Assembly (NCBI RefSeq): GCF_023243075.1
Contig: NZ_JALKFZ020000159.1
Span: 1-62,424 of the forward strand
Length of the DNA: 62,424 nucleotides
Direction of reading: 5' to 3'
DNA from: Frankia sp. AiPa1
Lineage (GTDB): Bacteria > Actinomycetota > Actinomycetes > Frankiales > Frankiaceae
Shown: positions 1 through 9,005 of the stretch, piece after piece
Layout: each line of letters starts with the position of its first letter
How positions within the stretch are numbered: the first letter of the stretch is position 1
Program-made: the position numbers and the translations under genes
The notes under the pieces: model-generated
Databases searched by the model: none
What the model saw: the letters and a program-made list of their open reading frames with translations, nothing else
What the model was told of the DNA's origin: nothing

Positions 1-48
1 CTCGCCGTGATCGCCTGCGGAGACGGAGTGAGACCGCCCCGCTCCTAG
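1..48 (+). pseudogene. tnpB: TnpB (IS200/IS605-type accessory nuclease), C-terminal fragment
   Basis: From base 1 the frame reads LAVIACGDGVRPPRS followed by TAG at 46-48. This resembles the tail of TnpB proteins just after their last zinc-ribbon/RuvC segment. From 68 to 142 a second frame reads VKQGNPTVRKG then IPGLQAGEDVN and a TGA, which is the other classic TnpB tail, but it sits in a different frame behind the TAG. The tail is therefore frameshifted or the two alternatives overlap by chance. The rest of the element lies left of the window, so only the end can be judged. TnpB is an RNA-guided DNA nuclease encoded in transposons of this family. Confidence 0.6.
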
Positions 49-142
49 AGCGGGGAGGCATCTGTCAGTGAAACAGGGAAACCCGACCGTGAGGAAGGGA
101 ATCCCCGGCCTTCAGGCCGGGGAGGATGTCAACCTCGGCTGA
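37..142 (+). mobile_element. Right end of an IS200/IS605-type element with two hairpins (possible omega-RNA 3' end)
   Basis: Two near-perfect hairpins stand in the TnpB tail. The first is CCCCGCTC-cta-GAGCGGGG at 37-55 and the second is CCCCGGCC-ttca-GGCCGGGG at 103-122, followed by GAGGATGTCAA. IS605-family right ends are subterminal hairpins without inverted repeats, and the guide RNA of TnpB is transcribed across the end of tnpB into the right end. The exact element boundary cannot be fixed from one copy; it probably lies shortly after 122. Confidence 0.5.
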
Positions 143-217
143 TCGTCGGGACGGGCCGCGGCCGGGCTGGGAGGATCGGCGGGTCCGCGGTTCACCCTCG
201 GTAGCGGGGAGTGTGGC

Positions 218-2263
218 ATGGGCGAGATGTCGTCGACGTCGCCAACCAGCGGCAGGCGCCCGGAGCAGGCCGGCGGTGCGAGCGTGGCAGGGGCAGGCAC
301 GCCAGCGCCGCACGCGCCGGCGCCCGGCAGACCAGCACCCGATGCGCTGGGGACGGACGCGTCCGGGACCGGTTCGCCACGGGCAGGCGCGGTGGCGACC
401 AGACGGCCGATCGGCGTCGTGGGGCTGGGCACGATGGGGGCGGGCATCGCCGTGACGCTGGCTCGGGCCGGCTTCACGGTGATCGGCGTTGAGCGGGACG
501 CCGACGCCCTGGTGCGCGCCCGAGAACGACTGGAACGGTCCCTGGAGCGCGCCGCGGACCGTGGGCCGCTCGATGCCGCCAGCCACCATGCCGCCGGCCA
601 GGCTGTCGCCGCACCCGATGGGTCCGGGCGGGACAGGCCCGGGCGGGAGACCATGGCGCGGCGCCTGCGTCTCGGCGTTGATCCCGCGGCGGTCGTGGCG
701 GCGGGGTGTGGGCTGGTCATTGAGGCCGTCGAGGAACGGATGGACGCCAAGGCGGCGCTGCTCGCCCGCCTCGACGGGATCTGCCCGCCGGACGTGGTGC
801 TGGCGACCAACACCAGCTCGCTGTCGGTCCTGGAGCTCGCCGCGGGCTCCGGACGGCCGCAGCGGGTCCTCGGCATGCACTGGTTCAACCCGGCGCCGGC
901 GATGCGCCTGGTCGAGGTGGTGCGCACGGTCGTGACCGATCCTGATGCCCTGGCCATGGTCGTCGAGGTGGCGCGGGCAGCCGGCAAGACCACGGTGGTG
1001 GCAGCCGACCGGGCCGGGTTCATCGCGAACGCCCTGCTGTTCGGCTACCTCAACGACGCGGTCCGGATGGCGGAGGCACGGTTCGCCACCCCCCAGGACA
1101 TCGACGCCGCGATGCGGCTGGGCTGTGGGCATCCGATGGGACCGCTCGCCCTGCTCGACCTCATCGGTCTGGACGCCGCGCAGGAGATCCTGGCCTCGAT
1201 GCACGCGCGGACCGGCGACCGGCGGCACGCCCCGGCGCCGCTACTCGGCCAGCTCGTGGCCGCCGGCCTGCTGGGACGCAAGTCCGGTCGGGGCTTCCAC
1301 CGCTACCTCCCGACCGGTGATCAGCCGGCGCTCGGCGGCCCGCCCACCGGCACCGATCGTCCGGCGGGAGGGCGTGTGGCGGGGGAGCCTTCGGCGGTGC
1401 GGGTGTGCGGGGTGGTCGGCGGCGGGACGATGGCGTTGGGGATCACGCAGGTCCTGGTGCGCAGCGGGCTGGATGTCGTCGTGCGGGTCCGGCGTCCGGA
1501 TGCTGCCGACCCCGATGCGGCGGACGGGGTGCGGGGACGCCTGGATGCCGCGCTGAGCGCGGCCGTCGCCCGGGGACGGTGCTCACCGGCGCAGCGGGCG
1601 CAGGCGCTGGGCCGGTTGCGGACCACCACCGACCTCGGCGAGCTCGGCGACTGCGACGTCGTGCTCGAGGCCGTGGTCGAGGATCTGGCGGTCAAACGCG
1701 CACTGTTCACCGATCTGGACAAGGTGGCCCGGCCGGGCGCGGTGCTGGCGACGACCACCTCGTCGCTGCCGGTCATCGAGTGCGCGACGGCGACCAGCCG
1801 TCCCGAGGACGTCGTCGGCATGCACTGGTTCAATCCGGCGCCGGCGATGCGCCTGGTCGAGGTGGTGCCGACCGTGCTGACCGGCGCGACCGCGACCGCG
1901 ACGGTGCTGGCGCTGGCGCGCGCGGCCGGGCGGCATCCGGTGCGCTGCGCCGACCGGGCCGGGTTCATCGTCAACGCGCTGCTGTTCCCGTACCTCAACG
2001 ACGCGGTGCGGATGGTCGCGGCGCACCACGCCACGATCGACGACATCGACACGGTGATGACGCTCGGCTGCGGCCATCCGATGGGCCCGTTCGCGCTCGC
2101 CGACGTGGTCGGGCTGGACGTCACCCTCGCCATCACCAGGTCGTTGTACGAGCAGTTCCACGAGCCGGGCCTCGCGCCGGCGGGCCTGCTCGAGCAGCTG
2201 GTCCGGGCGGGCTTCCTCGGCCGCAAGACCGGCCGTGGCTTTCGGGCGCATCCCCGTCATTGA
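218..2263 (+). CDS. Tandem-fused 3-hydroxyacyl-CoA dehydrogenase (two 3HCDH units)
   Basis: 681 residues with two complete 3-hydroxyacyl-CoA/3-hydroxybutyryl-CoA dehydrogenase units. Each unit has an N-terminal NAD-binding Rossmann fold and a C-terminal helical dimerisation domain. Unit 1 has GLGTMG at about residues 69-74, and unit 2 has GGGTMA near 402. Both carry HWFNPAPAMRLVEVV (near 221 and 535), the GFI-NALLF-YLNDAVRM segment and CGHPMGP. The family reversibly oxidises 3-hydroxyacyl-CoA to 3-ketoacyl-CoA with NAD in beta-oxidation or butanoate metabolism. Single-unit enzymes are about 280-310 residues, so this is a head-to-tail duplication. The first ~62 residues are Pro/Ala/Gly-rich, so a later start is possible. 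ATG at 218 is preceded by GGGGAG about 7 bases upstream. Confidence 0.9.
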   Translation: MGEMSSTSPTSGRRPEQAGGASVAGAGTPAPHAPAPGRPAPDALGTDASGTGSPRAGAVATRRPIGVVGLGTMGAGIAVTLARAGFTVIGVERDADALVRARERLERSLERAADRGPLDAASHHAAGQAVAAPDGSGRDRPGRETMARRLRLGVDPAAVVAAGCGLVIEAVEERMDAKAALLARLDGICPPDVVLATNTSSLSVLELAAGSGRPQRVLGMHWFNPAPAMRLVEVVRTVVTDPDALAMVVEVARAAGKTTVVAADRAGFIANALLFGYLNDAVRMAEARFATPQDIDAAMRLGCGHPMGPLALLDLIGLDAAQEILASMHARTGDRRHAPAPLLGQLVAAGLLGRKSGRGFHRYLPTGDQPALGGPPTGTDRPAGGRVAGEPSAVRVCGVVGGGTMALGITQVLVRSGLDVVVRVRRPDAADPDAADGVRGRLDAALSAAVARGRCSPAQRAQALGRLRTTTDLGELGDCDVVLEAVVEDLAVKRALFTDLDKVARPGAVLATTTSSLPVIECATATSRPEDVVGMHWFNPAPAMRLVEVVPTVLTGATATATVLALARAAGRHPVRCADRAGFIVNALLFPYLNDAVRMVAAHHATIDDIDTVMTLGCGHPMGPFALADVVGLDVTLAITRSLYEQFHEPGLAPAGLLEQLVRAGFLGRKTGRGFRAHPRH

Positions 2264-2488
2264 GTAGCCCGGTGCGTCGGGGAGGTCAGCCGCGGCGCAT
2301 TAGAATGTCGCCGGTCGGCGGGAAATCCCGGTTCGAGGGCAGGCCGGTCCGAGGCACACGAACGTGTGGACACGGGCCTGTCCGCACGGACCTGTGCCCG
2401 CGGGATCCGACGCAGACGAACCGACGTGCCCGGCCCTGTGCCGCCGGACCAGCGCGGACGGGCTGATCCAGGAGGTGGCACGGCGGGG

Positions 2489-3112
2489 ATGGTCACGCTC
2501 GACAAGGATGCCCTGCGGGCGTTCGGCCGGGAGGTCGTGACGTTCCTGCCCGACCTCATCGTCATGTTGCGTCGGGTGGTAGCCGATCCGAGGGTGCCCC
2601 AGTCGGCGAAGGTGGAGGCCGCGGCGGCGCTGGCGTATCTCGCGTCGCCCAAGAACCGGCTGACGAACATGATCCCCGTGGTCGGCCAGCTCGACGATGT
2701 CGCGATCGTGGCGTTTGCGTTCCGCCGGCTGGTCGTGGGCGCGGGCGAGCCGATCCTGCGGGAGCACTGGCGTGGCGGCGACCGCGGTTTCCAGGTGCTC
2801 ATCGGCGCCTCCGCGGCGCTGGCGAGCCCCGCGGGCGCGTTGCGCAAGGCTAAGGTGGCCCGCTCGCTCGTGACCGCCGGCATCGAGCGGGTGCGTCCGG
2901 GCAGCACGGGTCGGGGCGGCTCGGGCTCGGGTTCCGGCGGCGGGCATGACGCGGCGGGGGATCCGCAGCGCATCGTCGACGGCGAGGTCGTGGGGCGGGC
3001 CGAGTGGGTGGACGGGCCTGAGCCGTCCAGGCGCTTGGACGGCGGGCGGGACGGCGGCCGCCGGGCACGGCGGAACCAGTCCGGTCCGTCGGATGGAACC
3101 ACTCGCGGGTGA
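2489..3112 (+). CDS. DUF1232 (YkvA-like) protein
   Basis: About 207 residues. Residues ~25-85 match DUF1232: a segment with VPQSAKVEAAAALAYLASP followed by IPVVGQLDDVAIVAFAFRRL. The biochemical role of this family is unknown, but members are usually membrane-associated. The C-terminal third is Gly/Ser/Arg-rich and probably disordered. ATG at 2489 is chosen over upstream starts because GGAGGTGG at 2471-2478 precedes it. The stop overlaps the next gene by four bases (GTGA), which implies translational coupling with the small zinc-ribbon protein. Confidence 0.8.
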   Translation: MVTLDKDALRAFGREVVTFLPDLIVMLRRVVADPRVPQSAKVEAAAALAYLASPKNRLTNMIPVVGQLDDVAIVAFAFRRLVVGAGEPILREHWRGGDRGFQVLIGASAALASPAGALRKAKVARSLVTAGIERVRPGSTGRGGSGSGSGGGHDAAGDPQRIVDGEVVGRAEWVDGPEPSRRLDGGRDGGRRARRNQSGPSDGTTRG

Positions 3113-3537
3113 CGCGCGGGGCCCGGCGCGGCGGGGGCGCGCAGCGGCGGGGCTCCGCTCGGGGCGGGGCGCGCGGGCGCAGGCGGGAACCGGATCGCGA
3201 CCTGGACGGCGGACGCGGCGCGGACGGCGGGCGCGGCGCGGACGGCGCGGGCCGGCGTGCGGCCACGTCCCGGTCAGACGGGCAGCAGGGGCGCCCGTGG
3301 TGGTTCCCCGACCCGGTGGTGCGGCTGCGGGACGGCGAATGGACCGTTCGCCCGCTCAGCGGCGCGGCGTCGGTGAAGGTCTACCGATGCCCGGGCTGTG
3401 ACCACGAGATCCGGCCAGGCACACCCCATCTGGTGGTGTGGCAGGCGGAGCGGGTCGAGGACCGTCGGCACTGGCACAAGGGCTGTTGGGAACGGCGCTG
3501 CCGCGCATCCCGCCCAAAGCCGGACAGGGCCGGCTGA
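3109..3537 (+). CDS. Small actinobacterial zinc-ribbon-like protein
   Basis: 142 residues. The first ~60 are Arg/Gly-rich and probably disordered. A folded C-terminal part follows, starting around PWWFPDPVVRLRDGEW and containing CPGC, then HLVVW, and a final HWHKGCW, a likely zinc site made of Cys and His. I recall similar short proteins in actinomycetes annotated loosely as ATP/GTP-binding, but no P-loop is visible here. GTG at 3109 overlaps the upstream stop. The next gene is convergent, 35 bases away. Function unknown. Confidence 0.65.
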   Translation: MTRGARRGGGAQRRGSARGGARGRRREPDRDLDGGRGADGGRGADGAGRRAATSRSDGQQGRPWWFPDPVVRLRDGEWTVRPLSGAASVKVYRCPGCDHEIRPGTPHLVVWQAERVEDRRHWHKGCWERRCRASRPKPDRAG

Positions 3538-3572
3538 CGCCGTGACCTGGGGCCGGCTCGTGGCGGGGTGGC

Positions 3573-4295
3573 TCAGACGCCGCGGCCGGCGGCACCGGCC
3601 GGAGCCGGGAGGGCCGGCGTCTCGGCGCCGATCGCCTTGCGGTCATCCATCGGGGCGGCCTCGATCGAGGCGATCGAGGCGCTGGCGGCGGTCAGCTTGT
3701 CGCGCAGCGCGCCGAGCTGGGTCGTCACCTGGTCGCGCAGGGCGGCGAGCTGGGTGGTGACCTGCTCGCGCTGGCGCTCGAGCTCGCCCAGGCGGCGCCT
3801 GGACTCGTCCTCGGCCGCCTGCGCGGTCGAGCGGGCGATCTCCACGATCCGCTCGGCCTCGCCGCGGGCCGTGGAGACGATCGAGGCGGCCTGCTCGTCG
3901 GCGTCGCGCAGGGTCTTCTCCCGCGCGGCCTCGGCCTCGGTGACGATGCGCCGGGCCTCCTCGAGCCGGTCCTCGGCCTCCCGGGTCCGCTCGGCGCGGA
4001 CGGTGGCGGCCTCCTCCTCGGCAAGCTGGAGGATCTGGGTGACTCGGCCGCCGAACTCCTCCCAGGCGGGACGGTTGGCGGCCAGGTCGTCTCGCACCCG
4101 GGCTGCCTCACTCGCCGCCTCCGACGCCGCGGCCTCGGCTGCCGCCCGGTGCGCCTCGGCCTCGTGGAGCTGCTCGGTGAGCCAGTTCACGTGGTGGGTG
4201 ACCTGGTTGGGGTCGTAGCCACGACGCACCAGGTCGAACGCGGGGGTCCCGCCGGACTCGCCGGCCATCGGGATGAGATCGGTGTGCTCGGTCAT
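3573..4295 (-). CDS. DivIVA-like coiled-coil protein
   Basis: 240 residues starting MTEHTDLIP. Near residues 20-40 is FDLVRRGYDPNQVTHHVNWL, the short N-terminal signature of DivIVA/Wag31-type proteins (RGYD then QV). It is followed by about 160 residues of Ala/Glu/Arg-rich heptads typical of a long coiled coil, including VTTQLAALRDQVTTQLGAL. DivIVA proteins mark curved membrane or poles and organise cell-wall growth; this is a shorter relative of unknown specific role. It lies 74 bases downstream of ccr on the same strand and may be co-transcribed with it. The open frame extends to 4460, but ATG 4295 begins the conserved part. Confidence 0.8.
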   Translation of the reverse strand: MTEHTDLIPMAGESGGTPAFDLVRRGYDPNQVTHHVNWLTEQLHEAEAHRAAAEAAASEAASEAARVRDDLAANRPAWEEFGGRVTQILQLAEEEAATVRAERTREAEDRLEEARRIVTEAEAAREKTLRDADEQAASIVSTARGEAERIVEIARSTAQAAEDESRRRLGELERQREQVTTQLAALRDQVTTQLGALRDKLTAASASIASIEAAPMDDRKAIGAETPALPAPAGAAGRGV

Positions 4296-4369
4296 AGGGC
4301 CCCAGCATCTCAGACCGTCGAGGCGAGCGTGAGGCCAGCTCTCGTTTGGGCTCGTCGCGAATTCCTCGG

Positions 4370-5719
4370 CTACACGCCGCGGAACCGGTTGATTGCGGTC
4401 AGGTGGCGGGCCCGCAGCTGTTGATCCCGAACGCCAAGCCCTTCCGACGGCGCGAGGCACAGCACGCCCACCTTGCCCTGATGGACGTTGCGATGCACGT
4501 CCCAGGCGGCCTGGCCGGTTTCGGCGAGCGGGTACACCCGGGACAGCGTGGGATGGATCATTGCCCGCTCGAGGAGCCGGTTGGCCTGCCAGGCCTCGCG
4601 GTAGTTCGCAAAGTGTGTGCCGATGATCCGCTTAAGATTCATCCAGAGGTAGCGGTTGTCGAACTCGTGCTGAAAGCCGGTCGTGGACGCGCACGTGACG
4701 ATCGTCCCGCCGCGGCGCGCCACGTAGACGGAGGCCCCGAACGTTTCTCGGCCGGGATGCTCGAACACGATGTCCGGGTCGTCTCCTCCGGTGAGTTCGC
4801 GGATGCGGCGGCCAAACCGCTGCCATTCCTTCGGGTCCTGGGTGTGCTCGTCCCGCCAGAACCGGTATCCCTCGGCGGCCCGGTCGATGACCAGCTCCGC
4901 GCCGAGCGCGCGACACAACCGTGCCCTGTCCGGCGAGGAGACCACACACACCGGAATTGCGCCGCCACGCAGCGCGAGCTGGGTGGCGAAGGAGCCCAGG
5001 CCGCCCGAGGCGCCCCAGATCAGTACGACATCGCCCTGCTTCATCGCGGCCCCGTTGGCGGAGACCAGCTGCCGATAGGCCGTCGAGTTCACCAGGCCGG
5101 GCGCGGCCGCCTCCTCCCAGGCGAGATGGGCGGGTTTGGGCATGAGCTGGTTGGCCTTCACGAGGGCAAGCTCGGCCAGGCCACCGAAGTTCGTCTCGAA
5201 ACCCCAGATCCGCTGCTCCGGATCCAGCATCGTGTCGTTGTGACCATCCGCGCTTTCGAGCTCGACCGACAGGCAGTGCGCCACCACCTCGTCCCCCGGG
5301 GACCAGACGTGCACTCCGGGCCCTGTCCGCAGCACAACTCCGGCCAGATCGGAACCCACGACGTGGTAAGGCTGGTCATGGCGGGCGGCGAGCGGGGACG
5401 TACGTCCGTAGCGGGAGAGAAAATCGAAGGTCGGCACGGGTTCGAAGATCGATGTCCAGACCGTGTTGTAGTTCACGGAGGAGGCCATGACCGCCACCAG
5501 TGCCTCCCCGGGGCCGAGCGCGGGGGTGGGCACCTCGTCGAGGTGCAGCGAGCGGCGGGGGTCCTTCTCCCGGGAGGGCAAACCCTCGAACATCGCCGTC
5601 TCGTCGCGGCGCACGACCGTGCCGCGGTACGACTCCGGGATCTCGAACTGGGCAAACTCGGCCCGACGGGCGTCGGACGGTGGGAGTGCGGTGATGATCG
5701 CTTCGACGATGTCCTTCAC
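4370..5719 (-). CDS. ccr: Crotonyl-CoA carboxylase/reductase
   Basis: 449 residues, full length for the family. This medium-chain dehydrogenase/reductase-fold enzyme carboxylates crotonyl-CoA reductively with NADPH and CO2 to ethylmalonyl-CoA. That is the key step of the ethylmalonyl-CoA pathway and a source of polyketide extender units. Visible features are the conserved DETAMFEGLPSREKDPRRSL start, LGPGEALVAVMASSVNYNTV, the NADPH-binding WGASGGLGSFATQ, FEHPGRETFGASVYVARRGG, and the C-terminal HQGKVGVLCLAP. GTG at 5719 gives the conserved V/MKDIVEAI start and has GGAGG just upstream. The gene is divergent from the sigma factor; the 232 bases between hold both promoters, though no clear boxes are seen. 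Confidence 0.95.
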   Translation of the reverse strand: MKDIVEAIITALPPSDARRAEFAQFEIPESYRGTVVRRDETAMFEGLPSREKDPRRSLHLDEVPTPALGPGEALVAVMASSVNYNTVWTSIFEPVPTFDFLSRYGRTSPLAARHDQPYHVVGSDLAGVVLRTGPGVHVWSPGDEVVAHCLSVELESADGHNDTMLDPEQRIWGFETNFGGLAELALVKANQLMPKPAHLAWEEAAAPGLVNSTAYRQLVSANGAAMKQGDVVLIWGASGGLGSFATQLALRGGAIPVCVVSSPDRARLCRALGAELVIDRAAEGYRFWRDEHTQDPKEWQRFGRRIRELTGGDDPDIVFEHPGRETFGASVYVARRGGTIVTCASTTGFQHEFDNRYLWMNLKRIIGTHFANYREAWQANRLLERAMIHPTLSRVYPLAETGQAAWDVHRNVHQGKVGVLCLAPSEGLGVRDQQLRARHLTAINRFRGV

Positions 5720-5951
5720 GTTTGGCCTCCGACGATGGCTCTGCGGTCCCGGGCACCCGGCGGCGGGGCCCGGGAGCTGGCGGGTGGGGAACGGATGACG
5801 GGCGGGCGACGCGTGCGGCGGGCCGGGCGGAGCGGGGAGCGGTGGCGGGAGGTGGGGGCTGTCTGTTTGCGGCGCGACGCGATAGAACTTTCCGGACAAC
5901 CCGTGAAGACCTCGGGGCAACTTCGAGGGCCAGGTCGGCGTCCAACGTGGC

Positions 5952-6521
5952 GTGACCGCGCCCATGACTGTGGTGGAAGGGTGGCGGCCCGTGCCTGCGC
6001 GGAGCGACGCCGCCCGTAGCGATGTCGCGCGGGACGCGGACGCCGCCCTGACCGCCCTGTACCAGGAGCACTACAGGTCACTGGTGCGTCTCGCCGCGCT
6101 GCTGCTGGATGACATCGGCCTCTGCGAGGAGGTCGTCCAGGACGCCTACATCCGGGTGCATGGGGCCTGGGGCCGGCTGCAGGACCGGGACAAGGCCCTG
6201 GCCTACCTGCGGCAGACGGTCGTCAATCTCGCACGTTCCACGCTGCGTCGTCGACTTGTCGCCCTCAAGCACGCGCCGAAGCCGATGCCCGATGCCGCGA
6301 GCGCGGAGGAGGGGGCCTACTCTCTGGTCGAGCGGGCCGCCGTCATCCAGGCACTGCGCGAGCTGCCTCGGCGCCAGCGAGAGGCGGTCGTCCTGCGCTA
6401 CTACGCCGACATGTCCGAGGCGGACGCGGCGGCGGTGATGGGCTGCAGCGTCGGCTCGGTGAAGGCGTACACCTCCCGGGGACTGTCCGCGCTGAGCGGC
6501 AAGCTGGAGGGTCTGCGGTGA
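5952..6521 (+). CDS. ECF RNA polymerase sigma factor, SigE family
   Basis: 189 residues. Region 2 starts at about residue 32 (ALTALYQEHYRSLVRLAALLL, then EEVVQDAYIRVH). Region 4 is near 130-180 (ALRELPRRQREAVVLRYYAD, then a helix-turn-helix ending VGSVKAYTSRGL). This pattern is that of the actinobacterial SigE/Sigma-70 ECF subfamily, which directs core RNA polymerase to stress or envelope promoters. The start may be GTG 5952 or ATG 5964. The stop overlaps the GTG start of the next gene by four bases, suggesting a cognate regulator is encoded there. Confidence 0.9.
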   Translation: MTAPMTVVEGWRPVPARSDAARSDVARDADAALTALYQEHYRSLVRLAALLLDDIGLCEEVVQDAYIRVHGAWGRLQDRDKALAYLRQTVVNLARSTLRRRLVALKHAPKPMPDAASAEEGAYSLVERAAVIQALRELPRRQREAVVLRYYADMSEADAAAVMGCSVGSVKAYTSRGLSALSGKLEGLR

Positions 6522-7525
6522 GCGCGCTGGAACCGGACGAGCTCACCCGCCTGCTGACCGAGGCGGTCGAGCCGATCCGGTCGACTCCGGATGCCTACCG
6601 GCAGATCCGGGCCGGTATCGACCGTCGGCGCCGCTGGCGCCTACCGCTGCTCACAGCCGGCGGGATGGTCATGGCCGCGCTGATCGCGCTCGCCGTGGTC
6701 GCGATCCGGCCGAGCCCGCCCAACCAGCTCGTCGAGCCCGCGGCGCCGCCGGTGATGCCCACCACCTTCACCGATCCGACCCGGGCCAGTACGGGCCCCG
6801 GCTCCGGCGGCTCGGGGCGCACGAGCACCGGTGGCCATGCGTCGGGCCCCGGCACGGGAGCCAGCTCCGGTACCGCCACCTCGTCCGGCACCTCGTCGAC
6901 CCGCCCGACGTCCTCGGCGATCGCCTCGCCGGCGGTGACCGCCAGCCCGTCCTCCTCGTCGCCCCCCGGATCCAGCGTGAACAGCCCGCCGTTGCCCACG
7001 CCGGTGGCGAAGCCCGCGGCGGCGAACGACATCGACGGCGATGGCCGTCCGGACGACGTCTCCACCGACGGGAACACCCTCAAGGTCCAGTTCACCCGGG
7101 ATTCCGTGGTCAGGCGGGTCAGCCTGCAGGGGATCTCCCTGCCGTTCAACAGCGCCGTCGTCGACATCGACGGCGACGGTTTCGGTGAACTGCTGGTGCA
7201 GACCGATGACAGCAACGGCACGAAGTCCTACGCGCTGGTGCACTACATCGGCCTCGATGATGTTGTTGTCGTCGCACCGCCGACCGGGCTCACCCTCACC
7301 GCGGGCGTGCACGGCAACTCCGCCTCCGGGCTCCGGTGCGTCGACCAGCACCTGGAGATCAGCTCCGGAACGTCCACCGATGGCACCCAGTTCGCCGTCA
7401 CCACCACGGTGCTGACCCTGAGCCGGGACGGCCTGACCGCCGCCTCCGGCGCCCCGGCCACGAGCACGGTGCGCCTGCCGTCGGACTCGTCGCCGTTCGC
7501 CGCCTCCTGCGGCACCCTGTCCTGA
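6518..7525 (+). CDS. Single-pass membrane protein with calcium-loop/FG-GAP-like repeats, putative sigma-factor regulator
   Basis: 335 residues. The cytosolic N-terminus (~1-42) is followed by one membrane segment at ~43-63 (LPLLTAGGMVMAALIALAVVAI), a Ser/Thr/Gly/Pro-rich linker to ~165, and an extracytoplasmic domain. That domain has two DxDGDG loops (DIDGDGRPDD and DIDGDGFGEL), as in FG-GAP/VCBS or dockerin-like calcium sites. Translation is coupled to the upstream sigma factor by a GTGA overlap. Anti-sigma factors often have this topology, but I see no zinc-binding HxxxCxxC motif, so regulation of the sigma factor is inferred from context only. Confidence 0.75.
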   Translation: MSALEPDELTRLLTEAVEPIRSTPDAYRQIRAGIDRRRRWRLPLLTAGGMVMAALIALAVVAIRPSPPNQLVEPAAPPVMPTTFTDPTRASTGPGSGGSGRTSTGGHASGPGTGASSGTATSSGTSSTRPTSSAIASPAVTASPSSSSPPGSSVNSPPLPTPVAKPAAANDIDGDGRPDDVSTDGNTLKVQFTRDSVVRRVSLQGISLPFNSAVVDIDGDGFGELLVQTDDSNGTKSYALVHYIGLDDVVVVAPPTGLTLTAGVHGNSASGLRCVDQHLEISSGTSTDGTQFAVTTTVLTLSRDGLTAASGAPATSTVRLPSDSSPFAASCGTLS

Positions 7526-7740
7526 CCGCGCTGGGGACGTGAGCGCGATCGCGAGACGCGGGCGCCCGGAGCAAGATCACGTTATTGTGGTGGTCACGGG
7601 GATGGCCGCGGTGTTCGGCAGGACCACGGACCCATCCGGGCGATGTCCCGGTGGGACGGCGGTTCTGGCGTGGCCGCGGACGCGTCGGGGCGATGTCCCG
7701 GTGCGGGCGACGGGTCGAGTGGGACGACGAGGAGGCGGGC

Positions 7741-8937
7741 ATGCCGGGTTCCGTGATCGTGGCCGGTGCGCGGACACCGATCGGGAAGCTGTCCGGAGCG
7801 CTCAAAAGCTTCACCGCTGCACAGCTCGGCAGCATCGCGATCCGCGGGGCACTGGAGCGCGCCGGGCTCACCGGTGACCAGATCGACTACGTGATCCTGG
7901 GGCATGCCATCCAGGCCGGTGCCGGCCCGATGGCCTCCCGCAAGGCCGCCGCCGAGGCGGGGATCCCGATGAAGGTCCCCGCGCTCACGATCAACAAGCT
8001 CTGCCTGTCCGGCCTCGACGCGATCGCCCTGGCCGACACCTACATCGCCGCCGGCGAGTTCGACCTGGTCGTCGCCGGCGGGATGGAGTCGATGACCGCC
8101 GCGCCGCATCTGGTCCGCTCGCTGCGCGCCGGCGTGAAGTACGGCGACGCGGGCCTGGTCGACGCCATCGACGCCGACGCGCTGATCTGCGCGTTCGACC
8201 AGATCTCCATGGGCGCGAGCACCGACCGGGACAACGGCCGGCTCTCCATCGGCCGCGCCGAGCAGGACGAGATCGCCGCCCGGTCGCACCAGCGCGCCGC
8301 CGCGGCGGCCAAGAACGGACTGTTCGACGACGAGATCGTCCCGGTGACCGTGCCGCAGCGGCGCGGAGAGCCGATCGTGATCAGCGCCGACGAGGGGATC
8401 CGTGCCGACACGACGCCCGAGTCGCTCGCCCGGCTGCGCCCGGCGTTCAGCGCGCCCGGCACTGAGGGCACGGTGACCGCCGGCTCCGCCTCGCAGCTCT
8501 CCGACGGCGCCGCGGCCGTCATCGTCGCCAGCCGGGCCAAGGCGGAGGAGCTCGGCCTGCCGATCCTCGCCGAGGTCGGCCACCACGGCTTCGTCGCCGG
8601 CCCCGACGCGACGCTGCACTCCCAGCCGTCGAACGCGATCTCCGTCGCGCTCGCCAAGGAGGGCCTCACCCCGGCCGACCTCGACCTCGTCGAGATCAAC
8701 GAGGCGTTCGCCGCCGTCTCCATCCAGTCGATGCGTGAACTCGGCCTGAGCCCGGACATCGTCAACGTCAACGGCGGCGCGATCGCGATCGGCCATCCGC
8801 TCGGCGCCTCCGGCACCCGCATCGCGCTCACCCTGGTCAAGGAGCTCGCTCGCCGCGGCGGCGGCATCGGCGCGGCTGGGCTGTGTGGCGGCGGTGGCCA
8901 GGGCGATGCCCTTGTCCTGCGCGTCCCGGCGGCCTGA
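7741..8937 (+). CDS. Acetyl-CoA C-acetyltransferase (thiolase)
   Basis: 398 residues, normal for thiolases. The enzyme condenses or cleaves acyl-CoA: acetoacetyl-CoA formation or the last step of beta-oxidation. Catalytic elements are present: the nucleophile in [10 protein letters not shown] (Cys88), [35 protein letters not shown] (His) and [10 protein letters not shown] (second Cys). ATG at 7741 is chosen because GAGGAGG lies just upstream; the open frame extends to 7585 but the extension is not thiolase-like. It sits 68 bases before meaB on the same strand and may be co-transcribed. Confidence 0.93.
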   Translation: MPGSVIVAGARTPIGKLSGALKSFTAAQLGSIAIRGALERAGLTGDQIDYVILGHAIQAGAGPMASRKAAAEAGIPMKVPALTINKLCLSGLDAIALADTYIAAGEFDLVVAGGMESMTAAPHLVRSLRAGVKYGDAGLVDAIDADALICAFDQISMGASTDRDNGRLSIGRAEQDEIAARSHQRAAAAAKNGLFDDEIVPVTVPQRRGEPIVISADEGIRADTTPESLARLRPAFSAPGTEGTVTAGSASQLSDGAAAVIVASRAKAEELGLPILAEVGHHGFVAGPDATLHSQPSNAISVALAKEGLTPADLDLVEINEAFAAVSIQSMRELGLSPDIVNVNGGAIAIGHPLGASGTRIALTLVKELARRGGGIGAAGLCGGGGQGDALVLRVPAA

Positions 8938-9005
8938 GCGGCACGAGGCCAGGCCTGGGCACCCTGGACATGAACGCCGAGACGTGAGCCCCGAGACGTG
9001 AGCCC

